A stretch of DNA of 64,000 bases, taken from contig NC_021505.1 in the NCBI RefSeq assembly GCF_000412675.1, forward strand, positions 3,342,501 through 3,406,500. The letters run 5' to 3'. Under the pieces are notes generated by a model. That model was given only the letters and a program-made list of their open reading frames with translations. It had not been told where the DNA came from and made no database searches. The stretch comes from Pseudomonas putida NBRC 14164. Its GTDB lineage: Bacteria; Pseudomonadota; Gammaproteobacteria; Pseudomonadales; Pseudomonadaceae. The position numbers were made by a program, and so were the translations under genes. Below are positions 53,290 to 62,624 of this stretch, one piece after another; positions within the stretch are counted from its first letter, which is position 1; the number at the start of each line of letters is the position of its first letter.

Positions 53290-56200
53290 CACTCCTCCTG
53301 AAGGTCTGCTGTCGCCAGTTCGACTCCCCAGCACGGTATAGTCAGGGGTAGCGTTCGAGTATCTTCGAGCACGCAATCGACCATCACCTGCGCAAATGCG
53401 ACCGCTTCATCAATGCGCTTTTGCTTCGCATAGAAATAGACCATGGCTTCGCCCGGAGCCAATCTCGGCCGCTCTGGCTCACCGAACATGGAATAGGTCG
53501 TTTCACTTACGAATTCGTCGCACCGCTTCGGGTAATGCTTCGCCACAAGGTCCAACCGTGCCAGCGTCTTCTCTTCGCCTTCCATGAAGTTCATCCACCC
53601 GCCACTGTTGATCTGTGCCTCCACGAGATACTTCCAAGCCGCCCTCAGACCACTCATTTTGCGTCTGGTGTGGAAGGCGTGACCGGACATATGAAGTAAA
53701 CCACGGCCCAGCCCCCGGGCCGACAACAACGGAACATCGAGCGCCTCTATAAGCCGCTTCCCTTGACCGTTACCCTCCCAATACCGATACCAGTCCTGTA
53801 GCACCGCTTCGTCGTCGTAGCCACGACCCGAGAGACGATCCAGCAAAGCCTCCAGTTGTTCGGGTTCGAAGGCTGAGACGTCACCATCAAAAGGTTTTCG
53901 ATCGGTGTTAGAACGAGGATGTTCCTCGCGATCCAGCACACCGATATCCCATCCTCCGTGAGCGATGAGTTCCTGCAGTCGCTCAGCGGCACCCGGAATA
54001 CCCTCCTTGGAAAGGCGCTGCAGCACGTTGCCAACATTCGGATGCAGCCCTGTGCGCATAAGCGCGTCAAGCTGCCAGCCAGACTTCACTCCCTGCTCAA
54101 TGTAAGCACTCAGACTATTCTCAGCCGCAGTCCACTGCCCCGCGCTCAGATGCTCCTCATACTTGGTCACTAATGCGGCAGGAGCCAGCTTGGCCAGCAA
54201 CACGTCTGCCTCGGCCAACACATGTCGGGTACCACTGCCGTCCGTGTAGTCGAGCACCGAGTGGACTTGAGAAGCCACCTGCGCCAGCAGTTGGCGTGCA
54301 GCCTCTGGCGCGTGGTCGACCAGGAAGCCTATCGCATCAAGAGTCTTGCTCAACGTCGGGTCTTTGCGATGCGAAAAGCCAGTTGCCAGCTCCCAGGTCT
54401 GTCGACATAGTTTACGCGCGGGGTCCTCCAAACCATGCGCAACGGCGATTCCACACAGTTGCAGCGGCGTCTGCAAATGCACGCTGGTCTCCTGACGAAC
54501 TTCCGCATCAAAAAGCTCGTGTTGGGATCTCACAAAGGTTGCGGCGGCCTCATGAGACATCTTCGTCAAACGTCCAAAGGCATACTGCTCACGGAAGGAC
54601 ACGGCATCGAACCATTTGAAGGTACGTGAGGCAAACAACGTAGCTTCGGTCAGATCAGCTTCGACGTCATGTCCTAACAGGATGCTGCCGAGTCGGACAT
54701 CACAGGCCACGCGATGCAGCGCTGCCCGAAAATCATCAGCCGACGATTGCCAGTCGTAGCTTTGTCGAAAATGTCGGTACTCGAGCGGCTCCAGTAACTC
54801 ATAGAGGTCGTGGAAATCCACAAACTCTCCTCGCCACCAGCGATTCGCAACCTGTGTCGCGACGCCCGAGAGGGCATTCAGGAAGTCTGTAATGTTTTCT
54901 CGGTCCGCATAGATTGGTGCGCGTACAATGCTGAATTCAGTTTGCGCCTCTGCGGCCATGCAAAAACTCAAATGCACGGTACTGAAAAACCAGTGGTGTA
55001 CCAACCTCGCCAGCCCCACCCTCCGTTTACGGTAGTCCAGCTCCAGCCAATCAATCGGGATATCCGCGCTCAAGGGCGTCACAGACCGTGTGCAGCCAGC
55101 CCTGATAGCAGCAACAAAGGGTGTCGTCGAGAGCTCTTTGAAGTCGGGACGCTCGACAATGCTGACATTGACTTGAGCCGCAGCTCGGAGGCAGGCATCG
55201 CTGACCACATGCTTGCGCCAGCCGTCACCCATCGACGCTGCGAGTGACATCAATTCGTCCAGTTGCCCCTCTGCGGCCATCAACCGTACGCACGGCAACC
55301 ACCATTCCGGATGAGCCCGTGTTGCAAGCTGCTTGAGCCACTCCGGGGTGTTCCCTACTGCACCCAACTGCGCAAACGCACCAGCCAGGAATCTGAAAGC
55401 ATCCAAACCGCTCCCTGTCGCATACTGGCTCGAGAACCGACTCGCACCTCGGAAGCGTCGCAGTGTTTCTTCACCACACATCTCAGCCACGATATGGTCG
55501 CCGCGCAATTGCAGCGCCAGTCCCAACGCCGCTACAAGTTCTATTTCCGTCTCGTGCCTGGAAGCAACGATTTCTTGGATCACTCCATCGTCCGGCGCCA
55601 GCATCCACGTATAGGAAGCCAGTCGAGCCATGTCCTCGTCCGGCATCTGGTATTTGCTGCCCTCAATCATGCGGTCCTTCAAGTGCTGAAGGCGATAGGC
55701 CTGCGCGAACTCAGCCCGATCAAGCGCTGCAGTTACAGCGTCGGTGATCAATGTGTCGAATAGCGACTGCGGATAGCCCTCTTCCAGGCGCTGTAGCACC
55801 CAGTCACGGGTCAAACCGGCGATGAGATTGCCTGGATCACCGAGCTGCGCCTGGATCGTCCAGAGCCAGTTCACCCTCAACGCGTCGGGCGCCAAAGTCT
55901 CTAGCCAATTCGCAACCTGCGGCCTCAGTTCGGCGATACGATTGGAGTAGCCATCGGTCGAGCGCACGTATACGGCCAGACTCTCGTGAAAAACCTTCAG
56001 CCCAGCGGCCGACGAATGAAGCATATGTGCCACCTTCTCGATTTCCGGCGCAGCCAGCCCCATCGCGGTAGCGATCTCAGCGAATGCGGTTCGCGGCCAG
56101 AAGAACGGAAAGGTGCATACCAGTCGCAGGGCATCCTTTGAACTAGGAGAAAGACGCTCCCACAGTGATCCGTAGTAGAACTTCGCCTCTTGGCTCAGAT

Positions 56201-57785
56201 CGCCAGTGAGTTGCTCGACGTCCCATCGCGTGACCTTGCCGCCAGCAAGCACCAGTGCAGAAGTTGCGTAGATGACATGCAGCGGATGCCCATTGGTCCT
56301 GGCGCGGAGCGCGGCAGCAGCACTTTGCAACTCCTGCTCGATAGCAGCCTCATATACTGCGGAAGCTCTAGACGTTTCAACCTTACTCTCCTCCCCACGA
56401 GGTTCCGGTTCCTCAAGCTCTACGGGCTCAAAACGCGTGCTCAACCGACCGGCCTGCACTGCCTGTTGCAGGTACGAAAGGACGGCGTCGCCGGACATGG
56501 GCGGGAGCATCTTCCAATTTGCCCTAGGTGCCGCTACCAAAAGGTCGGCAGGCAATTGAGTGTCGTCCACTGGCTGCGTACCCACCAGCAGCACCAAGTT
56601 CTCAGGGCAAGGCACCAACTGAGAAAACAAGTCCTCAAGCGGTTGTTTGTCTCCAGCATGGATGCGCCATACGTGGTCAAGACCGTCCAAGATCAGCACG
56701 AACGATTTGTCGAGCGACTTGTAGTGGGATGCAGCGGCTTCCAATAAAGCTCGTAGGCTGCCTGAGGTAGAAGGAACGTTCGGATGAAATCGTTTGATCT
56801 GCGACCGGATAGACTCCTCGACAACGTGGCTGTGTACGCGATCCCGACCACGCTCCGTCGTGGACAAAAAGTAGTGGTGGCGTACAGTTGGAATATCTTT
56901 TTCGGCAAACGTGTCGCACAGAGCGCTGAGGTAGGTGCTCTTGCCACGGCCTGGCGGCCCAGTCAAGACAATCGCCTTACCGGCCGAGCGCATGACTTCC
57001 TCGACGAATTCGCGATGGAAGACTGCATCGGGTACCTCATACCCCTTAGGGACTGCAAAATCCTCGGGCAGCGGTGCAGGCGGCGTCGCTTGAAGGATCG
57101 CGCGAAGCTCTGGCAACGTAATCCAGCCTGACGGCGGCGGAGAGTCCTTCTGAGTAGCCCAGTTCAAAGCAAGAGTTTTGAGTACGGCGATACCCTCCGG
57201 CGTGCCATGCGCGCGTAACCTTGCGTCAATCTCGTGTTCAAGGGTTTCGTAACCCTTATCGCTGTGCGTGATCTGCAACTGGTCGAGAAACTTCTTGCAG
57301 TCGTTCTCGTCGCCAAGCTCGGCGATAAGCGCCGCGCGCCTCGGACCAACAACTTTGGAAAAATCAATCTTGCCGTTCGATAGACAGACTTCAATCTCGG
57401 CGTCTGGTCGGCGATTGGTCAGCAGAGAGATCTCTCCGATCCGCGCGGGGTCCAGCGACCGGTATGCGTCATACCATTTTTTCAACATCGACCGGGATCG
57501 CTCTGTCTTGCCTGACTTCTCAAGCAACCAATCCCAGGACAGCGGATGTGCATCAGGGTTTGCCGTGAACTTTACCTGCTTGAGATCCTGCATACCGTCT
57601 GAACGCTCCACCACGATGTCATCCAGCCCCATCGGTGCGTCCGCCTCGACGTCACATTCGAACTTAACCATTGCGTAGCGACTCGGCGCATCTAGCCAAT
57701 CGCACAACACCCGCAACCCTTGCCGGTTCTGATAGATATAGCCGGCTGCGGTGATCGCCGTGTTCTTGATGTTCTCAGTCATCAT
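53289..57785 (-). CDS. Nuclease-STAND NTPase, Avs-like defence protein
   Basis: This 1498-aa protein starts with a PD-(D/E)XK-like nuclease domain of the Cap4/DUF4297 kind: GYIYQNRQGLRVL at 15-27, E43, D55/D56 and QVK at 70-72. A STAND NTPase follows, with Walker A TGPPGRGKSTYLS at 275-287 and Walker B VLILDGLDHVW at 363-373. A long, helical C-terminal half of TPR-like character runs from about 560 to 1498. Antiviral STAND (Avs) proteins recognise a phage protein through such C-terminal repeats and cut DNA to block infection. The target is unknown. Start at adjacent ATGs (57785/57782) behind AAGGA. Confidence 0.8.
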   Translation of the reverse strand: MMTENIKNTAITAAGYIYQNRQGLRVLCDWLDAPSRYAMVKFECDVEADAPMGLDDIVVERSDGMQDLKQVKFTANPDAHPLSWDWLLEKSGKTERSRSMLKKWYDAYRSLDPARIGEISLLTNRRPDAEIEVCLSNGKIDFSKVVGPRRAALIAELGDENDCKKFLDQLQITHSDKGYETLEHEIDARLRAHGTPEGIAVLKTLALNWATQKDSPPPSGWITLPELRAILQATPPAPLPEDFAVPKGYEVPDAVFHREFVEEVMRSAGKAIVLTGPPGRGKSTYLSALCDTFAEKDIPTVRHHYFLSTTERGRDRVHSHVVEESIRSQIKRFHPNVPSTSGSLRALLEAAASHYKSLDKSFVLILDGLDHVWRIHAGDKQPLEDLFSQLVPCPENLVLLVGTQPVDDTQLPADLLVAAPRANWKMLPPMSGDAVLSYLQQAVQAGRLSTRFEPVELEEPEPRGEESKVETSRASAVYEAAIEQELQSAAAALRARTNGHPLHVIYATSALVLAGGKVTRWDVEQLTGDLSQEAKFYYGSLWERLSPSSKDALRLVCTFPFFWPRTAFAEIATAMGLAAPEIEKVAHMLHSSAAGLKVFHESLAVYVRSTDGYSNRIAELRPQVANWLETLAPDALRVNWLWTIQAQLGDPGNLIAGLTRDWVLQRLEEGYPQSLFDTLITDAVTAALDRAEFAQAYRLQHLKDRMIEGSKYQMPDEDMARLASYTWMLAPDDGVIQEIVASRHETEIELVAALGLALQLRGDHIVAEMCGEETLRRFRGASRFSSQYATGSGLDAFRFLAGAFAQLGAVGNTPEWLKQLATRAHPEWWLPCVRLMAAEGQLDELMSLAASMGDGWRKHVVSDACLRAAAQVNVSIVERPDFKELSTTPFVAAIRAGCTRSVTPLSADIPIDWLELDYRKRRVGLARLVHHWFFSTVHLSFCMAAEAQTEFSIVRAPIYADRENITDFLNALSGVATQVANRWWRGEFVDFHDLYELLEPLEYRHFRQSYDWQSSADDFRAALHRVACDVRLGSILLGHDVEADLTEATLFASRTFKWFDAVSFREQYAFGRLTKMSHEAAATFVRSQHELFDAEVRQETSVHLQTPLQLCGIAVAHGLEDPARKLCRQTWELATGFSHRKDPTLSKTLDAIGFLVDHAPEAARQLLAQVASQVHSVLDYTDGSGTRHVLAEADVLLAKLAPAALVTKYEEHLSAGQWTAAENSLSAYIEQGVKSGWQLDALMRTGLHPNVGNVLQRLSKEGIPGAAERLQELIAHGGWDIGVLDREEHPRSNTDRKPFDGDVSAFEPEQLEALLDRLSGRGYDDEAVLQDWYRYWEGNGQGKRLIEALDVPLLSARGLGRGLLHMSGHAFHTRRKMSGLRAAWKYLVEAQINSGGWMNFMEGEEKTLARLDLVAKHYPKRCDEFVSETTYSMFGEPERPRLAPGEAMVYFYAKQKRIDEAVAFAQVMVDCVLEDTRTLPLTIPCWGVELATADLQEE

Positions 57786-57794
57786 TTGCGGTCC

Positions 57795-57838
57795 TTTGTG
57801 CCGCGATTTCAGGTGAGCCCATGTCCGTGCGGCACAAA
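57795..57838 (-). promoter_or_regulatory. Inverted repeat upstream of the STAND gene
   Basis: TTTGTGCCGC (57795-57804) and GCGGCACAAA (57829-57838) are perfect ten-base inverted arms, ending ten bases before the STAND gene start. TTTCAGGT(G/A)AGC also occurs twice (57807-57818, 57868-57879). The arms could be an operator, or form an mRNA hairpin near the ribosome site. Confidence 0.5.
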
Positions 57839-57902
57839 ACCGGCGCCAATCAGATCATCAACTGACGTTTCAGGTAAGCGGTCGGCATAGGCGCCCGGTT
57901 GG

Positions 57903-59921
57903 CTACACCAGCGCATCGAGGCGCCGCTCAGCGATGAAGCCTCTCTTACGCCAAGTTGCACGTACGAATGACTGGAAATTAGCCTTCCCCTTGAGTTTTA
58001 AATCGTCAGCATGATCTGTGACGATGATTTGCGGCATCATCCCGGTAGCCGCTTCAGTCTGTTCGCAAAACTCGACCAGCTTGTTAAACATGTTCGTTAC
58101 CGCGCTTAAGTCGTCGTCCAAACGATCAGTGCTTGCAGTCATCTCAGCTAGCGCCTTAGCGTCAAACGCCTGGCCATGGTCAATTTTGGTCGGGAAATAG
58201 ACCTGGGTGGGCTGATCTAGGAACAGGATAGGAGGAATTTTGCAGCCCTCTTCATGCTTCAGCGCGAACACCGAGTGGAGTGCAAGGAACAGTGTCAGGT
58301 GGGAATAAAGCCAGTTCGCCCCACTCCCCATCGAACGGAGGTAAACGTTACCCATGTCGGCACTCTCGTGCCACAGATCGAAAGTGTGCAGATCGAACTT
58401 TAGGTTGATCGGCTGGTAAGCTTCTTCAAAATCGAACCCGGCACCAATGCGGGCCATCTCACTGTTGATCAGGTCGCTCAGGTCGCCCATTTTTCCGCTG
58501 ACGTTGTAGGCATCCAGGAGCGGCTTGATCACGGCCAATCTGTCTTTGATGAATTGGAGAGTACCCTCATACTCGGTTTTAGGCTTGCTATCGTAGTCCT
58601 CGATAACCCCCTCGATGCGGTGTTTCACGCGCAGCGCAATCTCATCAACCGTCTTGCTTTTCTTGAGATCTTCGACCTGCTTGGTCAACTGGTTGATGCT
58701 GGTCTGGATACCCGAAAGGACATCCTTTTCCTTGGCCAGCGATTTGATGAGTTTGTTTTCCTCATCTCTGAAACTCTCCCGCGCGTAGGACGTGGTTTTG
58801 AGCTCACGGTTCATCCAGCCAATCGCGGCGGTCAGCTTGTTCGCCTCCACCTCCACTTGATCATGGGGCGCATCGCAGAATGGGCAATACGCGTCGCTAA
58901 CCTCGGCGTACTCCGGCACCGGAATCTCGGCGATGTTCTTGCCGAAATCTTCTGTGAGGCTGATCGAGGACTGCACCGCGTGGAGTTTGTCCTGAAGTTC
59001 ACGAACGATGATCGTCTGTTTCGACCGCTCGTCTTCGAGCGCTTTTTTGCGCAGCGAGTAGGCGTCTGCCTGACTGTCGATTCGAACGTTCGCGTCGTGG
59101 ATCTTGCGGAAAGACGGCTTGAGACTACCCGCAATCTGGGCGCCCGTAAGCGGGGTCAGATCCGTGCCACTGATCGCCCTGTACTCGGCCAGCAGGCCGT
59201 CGATGCGCTTAATAAAACGCTCTTTCTCGTCCTTTGTCTTAGGCAGCTGCGCCTCGATCTTCTTCTGCTCAGCCCGGAGATGATTTTGCTCTTGGGACAG
59301 ATAGAAGTAATCCTGATCGACAAAGCTCATGAATATCTTCAGGTGCTCGATCGCCTGGTCACGCTTCTCTTTTTCATCGAACCGGTAGAAGAGTGCATGC
59401 TTGTTCGCCACCAAATTTTGATGTTGTAGCATGTACGAGGCAAAGCTTCGTACTGAAGGCGTTGCGCTCTTCGACTTCCCATACTCACGCGGCGAGTCGT
59501 CTTCATCAATATCCGTCATGGTGACAGCGAAGTAGCGACCTAACTCTTTATTAAAGTCTCGCACTGATAAAAACATATTCGGCGTGAAGAATGCGTTAAT
59601 ATTCTTCATCCGCTGGAAAATTTCATCAAGCGAGCCACTGACCTCACTGATGAAAATCTTATTTGTATCGCGTGTTCGCGCCAGACACAGAAGCTCAGCC
59701 TCTAGCTGCAGAATGGTGAAATACATCTTCGCCCGGCTGGTAATGACACCTTTCGGAATCGTGTCGTCGCTATTACCAAAGCAAAAATCGAATATTTCAA
59801 TAATCGCACTTTTGCCCATCGAAGACTTGCCTGTGATGATGTTCAGGCCAGCCTTGAACGTGACCTGATGCACTTCATTATCACGATCCACCACACCGAC
59901 AGATTTGACGTAACATTTCAT
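57903..59921 (-). CDS. ABC-3C system DUF3732-type SMC-like ATPase
   Basis: This 672-aa ATPase has an N-terminal Walker A IITGKSSMGKSAIIEIF near 29-45 and long coiled-coil arms (about 205-480) with a CPFC-APHD zinc-hook-like element near 347. The C-terminal half carries NVYLRSMGSGANWLYSHLTLFLALH (signature), a PPILFLDQPTQVYFP Walker B and TDHADDL. The fold is that of DUF3732, the ATPase of the ABC-three-component systems. It overlaps the middle-component gene by four bases. It probably couples ATP hydrolysis to activation of a sensor-effector. The role in phage defence is predicted by family. Confidence 0.82.
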   Translation of the reverse strand: MKCYVKSVGVVDRDNEVHQVTFKAGLNIITGKSSMGKSAIIEIFDFCFGNSDDTIPKGVITSRAKMYFTILQLEAELLCLARTRDTNKIFISEVSGSLDEIFQRMKNINAFFTPNMFLSVRDFNKELGRYFAVTMTDIDEDDSPREYGKSKSATPSVRSFASYMLQHQNLVANKHALFYRFDEKEKRDQAIEHLKIFMSFVDQDYFYLSQEQNHLRAEQKKIEAQLPKTKDEKERFIKRIDGLLAEYRAISGTDLTPLTGAQIAGSLKPSFRKIHDANVRIDSQADAYSLRKKALEDERSKQTIIVRELQDKLHAVQSSISLTEDFGKNIAEIPVPEYAEVSDAYCPFCDAPHDQVEVEANKLTAAIGWMNRELKTTSYARESFRDEENKLIKSLAKEKDVLSGIQTSINQLTKQVEDLKKSKTVDEIALRVKHRIEGVIEDYDSKPKTEYEGTLQFIKDRLAVIKPLLDAYNVSGKMGDLSDLINSEMARIGAGFDFEEAYQPINLKFDLHTFDLWHESADMGNVYLRSMGSGANWLYSHLTLFLALHSVFALKHEEGCKIPPILFLDQPTQVYFPTKIDHGQAFDAKALAEMTASTDRLDDDLSAVTNMFNKLVEFCEQTEAATGMMPQIIVTDHADDLKLKGKANFQSFVRATWRKRGFIAERRLDALV

Positions 59922-60382
59922 AGCTGCACAATCCCTAGCGACTTGAATACCCGAGGAGCTTCTCGATCCTGCAAGAGCCTTGCCAGATTGCGCGCAGACG
60001 CCACTTTCTGCCCCAAACCCTTCAGGGGTGGATACGTTTTTTTTGTGACCCTGACGATCATGTCATCATCGATCGTCAGATACTCCGCGCTCACCAGACT
60101 CATCAATGTAACGTTGGTGACCTCTCGCAACGACTGGATCCGTTTATGAACACCCGCGATCCGCGTTTTATCGCCTACCATTGTGCGCCAGGTATTCCGC
60201 TCGCTGATACGCTGCAGGTATGTAGACGTCGCCTCATGCAGCACAAAAGGCAGCACAAGATAGCTGAAGAGAATGTTCTTCTGCGTTTCCTGTAGCTCGC
60301 TGTAGAACCCGTGGAGAATGGGTGCCACGATCAACGGACTGCGCTGCAGGGTATGAATGTGGTCAATGGTTGTAAAGTTCAT
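59918..60382 (-). CDS. ABC-3C system middle component
   Basis: This 154-aa protein has the all-helical form of ABC-3C middle components: SPLIVAPILHGFYSELQETQKNILFSYLVLPFVLHEATSTYL near the start, and a C-terminal PPLKGLGQKVASARNLARLL segment. It starts at an ATG at 60382 behind GGAGG; an upstream TTG is less likely. It overlaps the upstream gene by one base and the ATPase gene by four. It probably bridges the ATPase and the C-terminal-domain component. Confidence 0.78.
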   Translation of the reverse strand: MNFTTIDHIHTLQRSPLIVAPILHGFYSELQETQKNILFSYLVLPFVLHEATSTYLQRISERNTWRTMVGDKTRIAGVHKRIQSLREVTNVTLMSLVSAEYLTIDDDMIVRVTKKTYPPLKGLGQKVASARNLARLLQDREAPRVFKSLGIVQL

Positions 60383-61611
60383 CACCAAAGCCTCCAATGT
60401 AACTTCTCATTACCCTGTTCATCCTCATCGTCTGCCAACATGTGCCAGACCCCATTCCGAAACTCCACCGAGGTGCCATCGAATGCTGACATCCCATCGA
60501 CGGGTTCACCGCAACGGGCATCAAAGAAGTTCTGCGATTCGAAACACCACTCCCCTTCAGGCTTTCGGGAGCAGCGCCTCATCTCGACCGACCTTAAACT
60601 TTTATGCCGTTTCAGCTGATCATGTTTGTAATTATCTACGTCAATCTTCTCGACGGTGAATCGCTTAAATTCGTTGGAGATGGTGTGCACGGCCACCATG
60701 TGCTCTAGTATTGCAGAGGATACTTTGTCGGCATACTCTATTTCATAAAGCTTCTTCACAAACAGCCGATCAGCATAGCCGGACTTATCCTCGCTTTCGA
60801 AGAGCGCCGGATCGACCACAGGAAACTTTCGCGAGTTTCTTCCGTACCGCGAGAACAACTTAGCAAACTTAATATCGAAATCTTCGTAGGTGATCTTCCA
60901 TCCGTCCTTGGCAAGGCAAGGCTCGATCAAGTAGCCCAACAGCGCCTGGAAATACTCATCACGCTGTGTGGGATCAATCCCTTTACCAAAGCGGCTTCGA
61001 GCATCAAGTGCACGCGATTTGAGGCCAGGCTCATCAGAGAGTATCTTGACCTTTTCGATCACGTCCTGCAGAACAGATCTTCTTTCATCCGCCATGACGA
61101 ACTGCTGAGCCTGAACGGCCTTGGAAGGCTTCTTCCGGGATTCAGTTATACGCGCCTCACTGTCAGCCAGTACTTTGTCAAGCAATGCCAGGCGATCATC
61201 ACCGCTGAGGTCGTTCCAATGGCGCAGCTCTGCCGTTGCGCCGTAGGACTGGGTCGTGAGCAAGATGAGCTCGGCATACTTCTCTTGCTTGAACTTCGGT
61301 GACAACCAATTCTTCAGGGTATTCCAGAAATTGATGTGTCCATCAGTAAGATCATCAATGAAGTTTTTGACTTCGACCTGGACACTACCACTGACAGTGA
61401 CATCACCATACACCTCAAGCCAGAGGGTCTGCCCCTCGACCAATTGGTGGCAGTACTCAAGTGTCACGATCAACTGGTAATCGATGGCCTCCAGCAATCT
61501 GGTTGCATCGTTGGCAAGCTTAGCCACAACATACTCCGCTCTTTGGTTCACCGTTGCGGCGTGCAGATTCGCGAGGAGATCGAGCGCCGTCCTGGCCAAT
61601 CCGCCTACCAA
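60382..61611 (-). CDS. ABC-3C system CTD component (sensor/effector)
   Basis: This 409-aa protein has an N-terminal nuclease-like segment (GQTLWLEVYGDVTVSGSVQVEVKNF near 58-82, an E...QVEVK pattern) followed by an ABC-3C C-terminal domain. Residues 180-409 include SRFGKGIDPTQRDEYFQALLGYLI and FSRYGRNSRKFPVVDPALF. The start is uncertain: a TTG at 61611 is the first possible codon after an in-frame stop. It is first in the operon, about 60 bases downstream of a LexA-like box. Confidence 0.75.
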   Translation of the reverse strand: MVGGLARTALDLLANLHAATVNQRAEYVVAKLANDATRLLEAIDYQLIVTLEYCHQLVEGQTLWLEVYGDVTVSGSVQVEVKNFIDDLTDGHINFWNTLKNWLSPKFKQEKYAELILLTTQSYGATAELRHWNDLSGDDRLALLDKVLADSEARITESRKKPSKAVQAQQFVMADERRSVLQDVIEKVKILSDEPGLKSRALDARSRFGKGIDPTQRDEYFQALLGYLIEPCLAKDGWKITYEDFDIKFAKLFSRYGRNSRKFPVVDPALFESEDKSGYADRLFVKKLYEIEYADKVSSAILEHMVAVHTISNEFKRFTVEKIDVDNYKHDQLKRHKSLRSVEMRRCSRKPEGEWCFESQNFFDARCGEPVDGMSAFDGTSVEFRNGVWHMLADDEDEQGNEKLHWRLW

Positions 61612-61669
61612 AGCGGCAAAATCTATTCAGGCACGAAAACCCTGTACCTTGTGTAGCCAGGCCACACAA

Positions 61670-61685
61670 CTGTATCTATATACAG
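61670..61685. promoter_or_regulatory. LexA-like SOS box between ABC-3C operon and PLD-like gene
   Basis: CTGTATCTATATACAG matches the LexA consensus CTGTATATATATACAG at 15 of 16 positions. It lies 58 bases upstream of the ABC-3C start and 119 bases upstream of the PLD-like gene, in a divergent promoter region. LexA would hold both, or at least the ABC-3C operon, silent until DNA damage. Confidence 0.75.
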
Positions 61686-61804
61686 CTATAGAAGGCGATA
61701 GCTTCGCGATTGTAGCGTGATGGCATTTTGTTGGCAAAAAGCCATGCTCCGATCTAATCCTGATATTCTAATTTTCTGGCTGTCAGCAACGAGGACGAAG
61801 GTGC

Positions 61805-62263
61805 ATGGTTTTTTCGACGGATAACGGTGGGTTCGAATTTGATTGCAAAGCCGCGAAGATGTCACTCGGCTCCAGCACATGGTCAACCCGACTGAGCCAG
61901 CTTCGCAAGATGACCGGGCGAGTGAGTATTCTCACCGCCGACCTTCCGGATCCCGACTACGCCATTGGAGTCCTTAGCAAACGCCCGACAGATGTCCACA
62001 TCGTCGCTCACTTGAACGCAGCATCAGCTGCGAAGAAGATCAAACAGGCGCTCCCGGATATACGCATCGCGCTGCATCCTGGCCTGGGTGCCAAAGCCAT
62101 CTTCGTTGCACCCAAGACTCTATGGATCATGAGCGGTGACTTCGGCAGAGGCAGCAAGCTTGACGCAGGCGTGGGCTTTCATAGCCCCGAGCTGTATGAA
62201 AAGACATGGTCGCAGCTCTTCGCACGAGCATGGCGGGAAGCGCATGAAGTCACTAATGTATGA
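61805..62263 (+). CDS. Small protein with a PLD-like look, divergent from ABC-3C
   Basis: This 152-aa protein has a segment resembling half a phospholipase D fold: VHIVAHLNAASAAKKIKQALPDIRIALHPGLGAKAIFVAPKTLWIMSGDFGRGSKLDAGVGF. Here H, K and the SGDF turn stand where HxK(x)4D and GSxN are found in true PLD. H and K are too far apart for the canonical motif, so it may be inactive or a different family. The ATG at 61805 is behind GAGGACGAAGG. Its divergent position suggests a link to the ABC-3C system. Confidence 0.5.
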   Translation: MVFSTDNGGFEFDCKAAKMSLGSSTWSTRLSQLRKMTGRVSILTADLPDPDYAIGVLSKRPTDVHIVAHLNAASAAKKIKQALPDIRIALHPGLGAKAIFVAPKTLWIMSGDFGRGSKLDAGVGFHSPELYEKTWSQLFARAWREAHEVTNV

Positions 62264-62624
62264 AATTTACACAGCAGTACAAAAGTACCCCTGCACATGT
62301 AATCGCCCCTCCGATTGCGGATGTCCGCCGACTTCAATCGCTTGTAGTTCTTTTAGCCATGCCTGCATCCCCAGTCACCTATGCTGTCGTTTGCCTTGTC
62401 ATGTCACAGAGCAGACGGGCGCGTTTGCGCCTTCCTTTGAGCTGGCGGCTTTTGGTGTCTTCCTACCACCTCTGCAGAACGTCAATGTCCTGTTGCAGGG
62501 AATAACGACTCTTTGATCAAAGTGCGCCAAAGTGCCTGCTGATCCGTTGAATCAACTGTCTTTACCATGAGGTCGGTGCGCTGCCAATGCTAGAAATCTC
62601 CCCCAGGATTTTCATGAATTAATT
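62264..62624. other. Intergenic region without clear genes
   Basis: Short open frames here look random. The minus strand contains a fragment LQQDIDVLQRW followed by a stop, which I cannot assign. No repeats, RNA genes or promoters were recognised. Confidence 0.4.
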
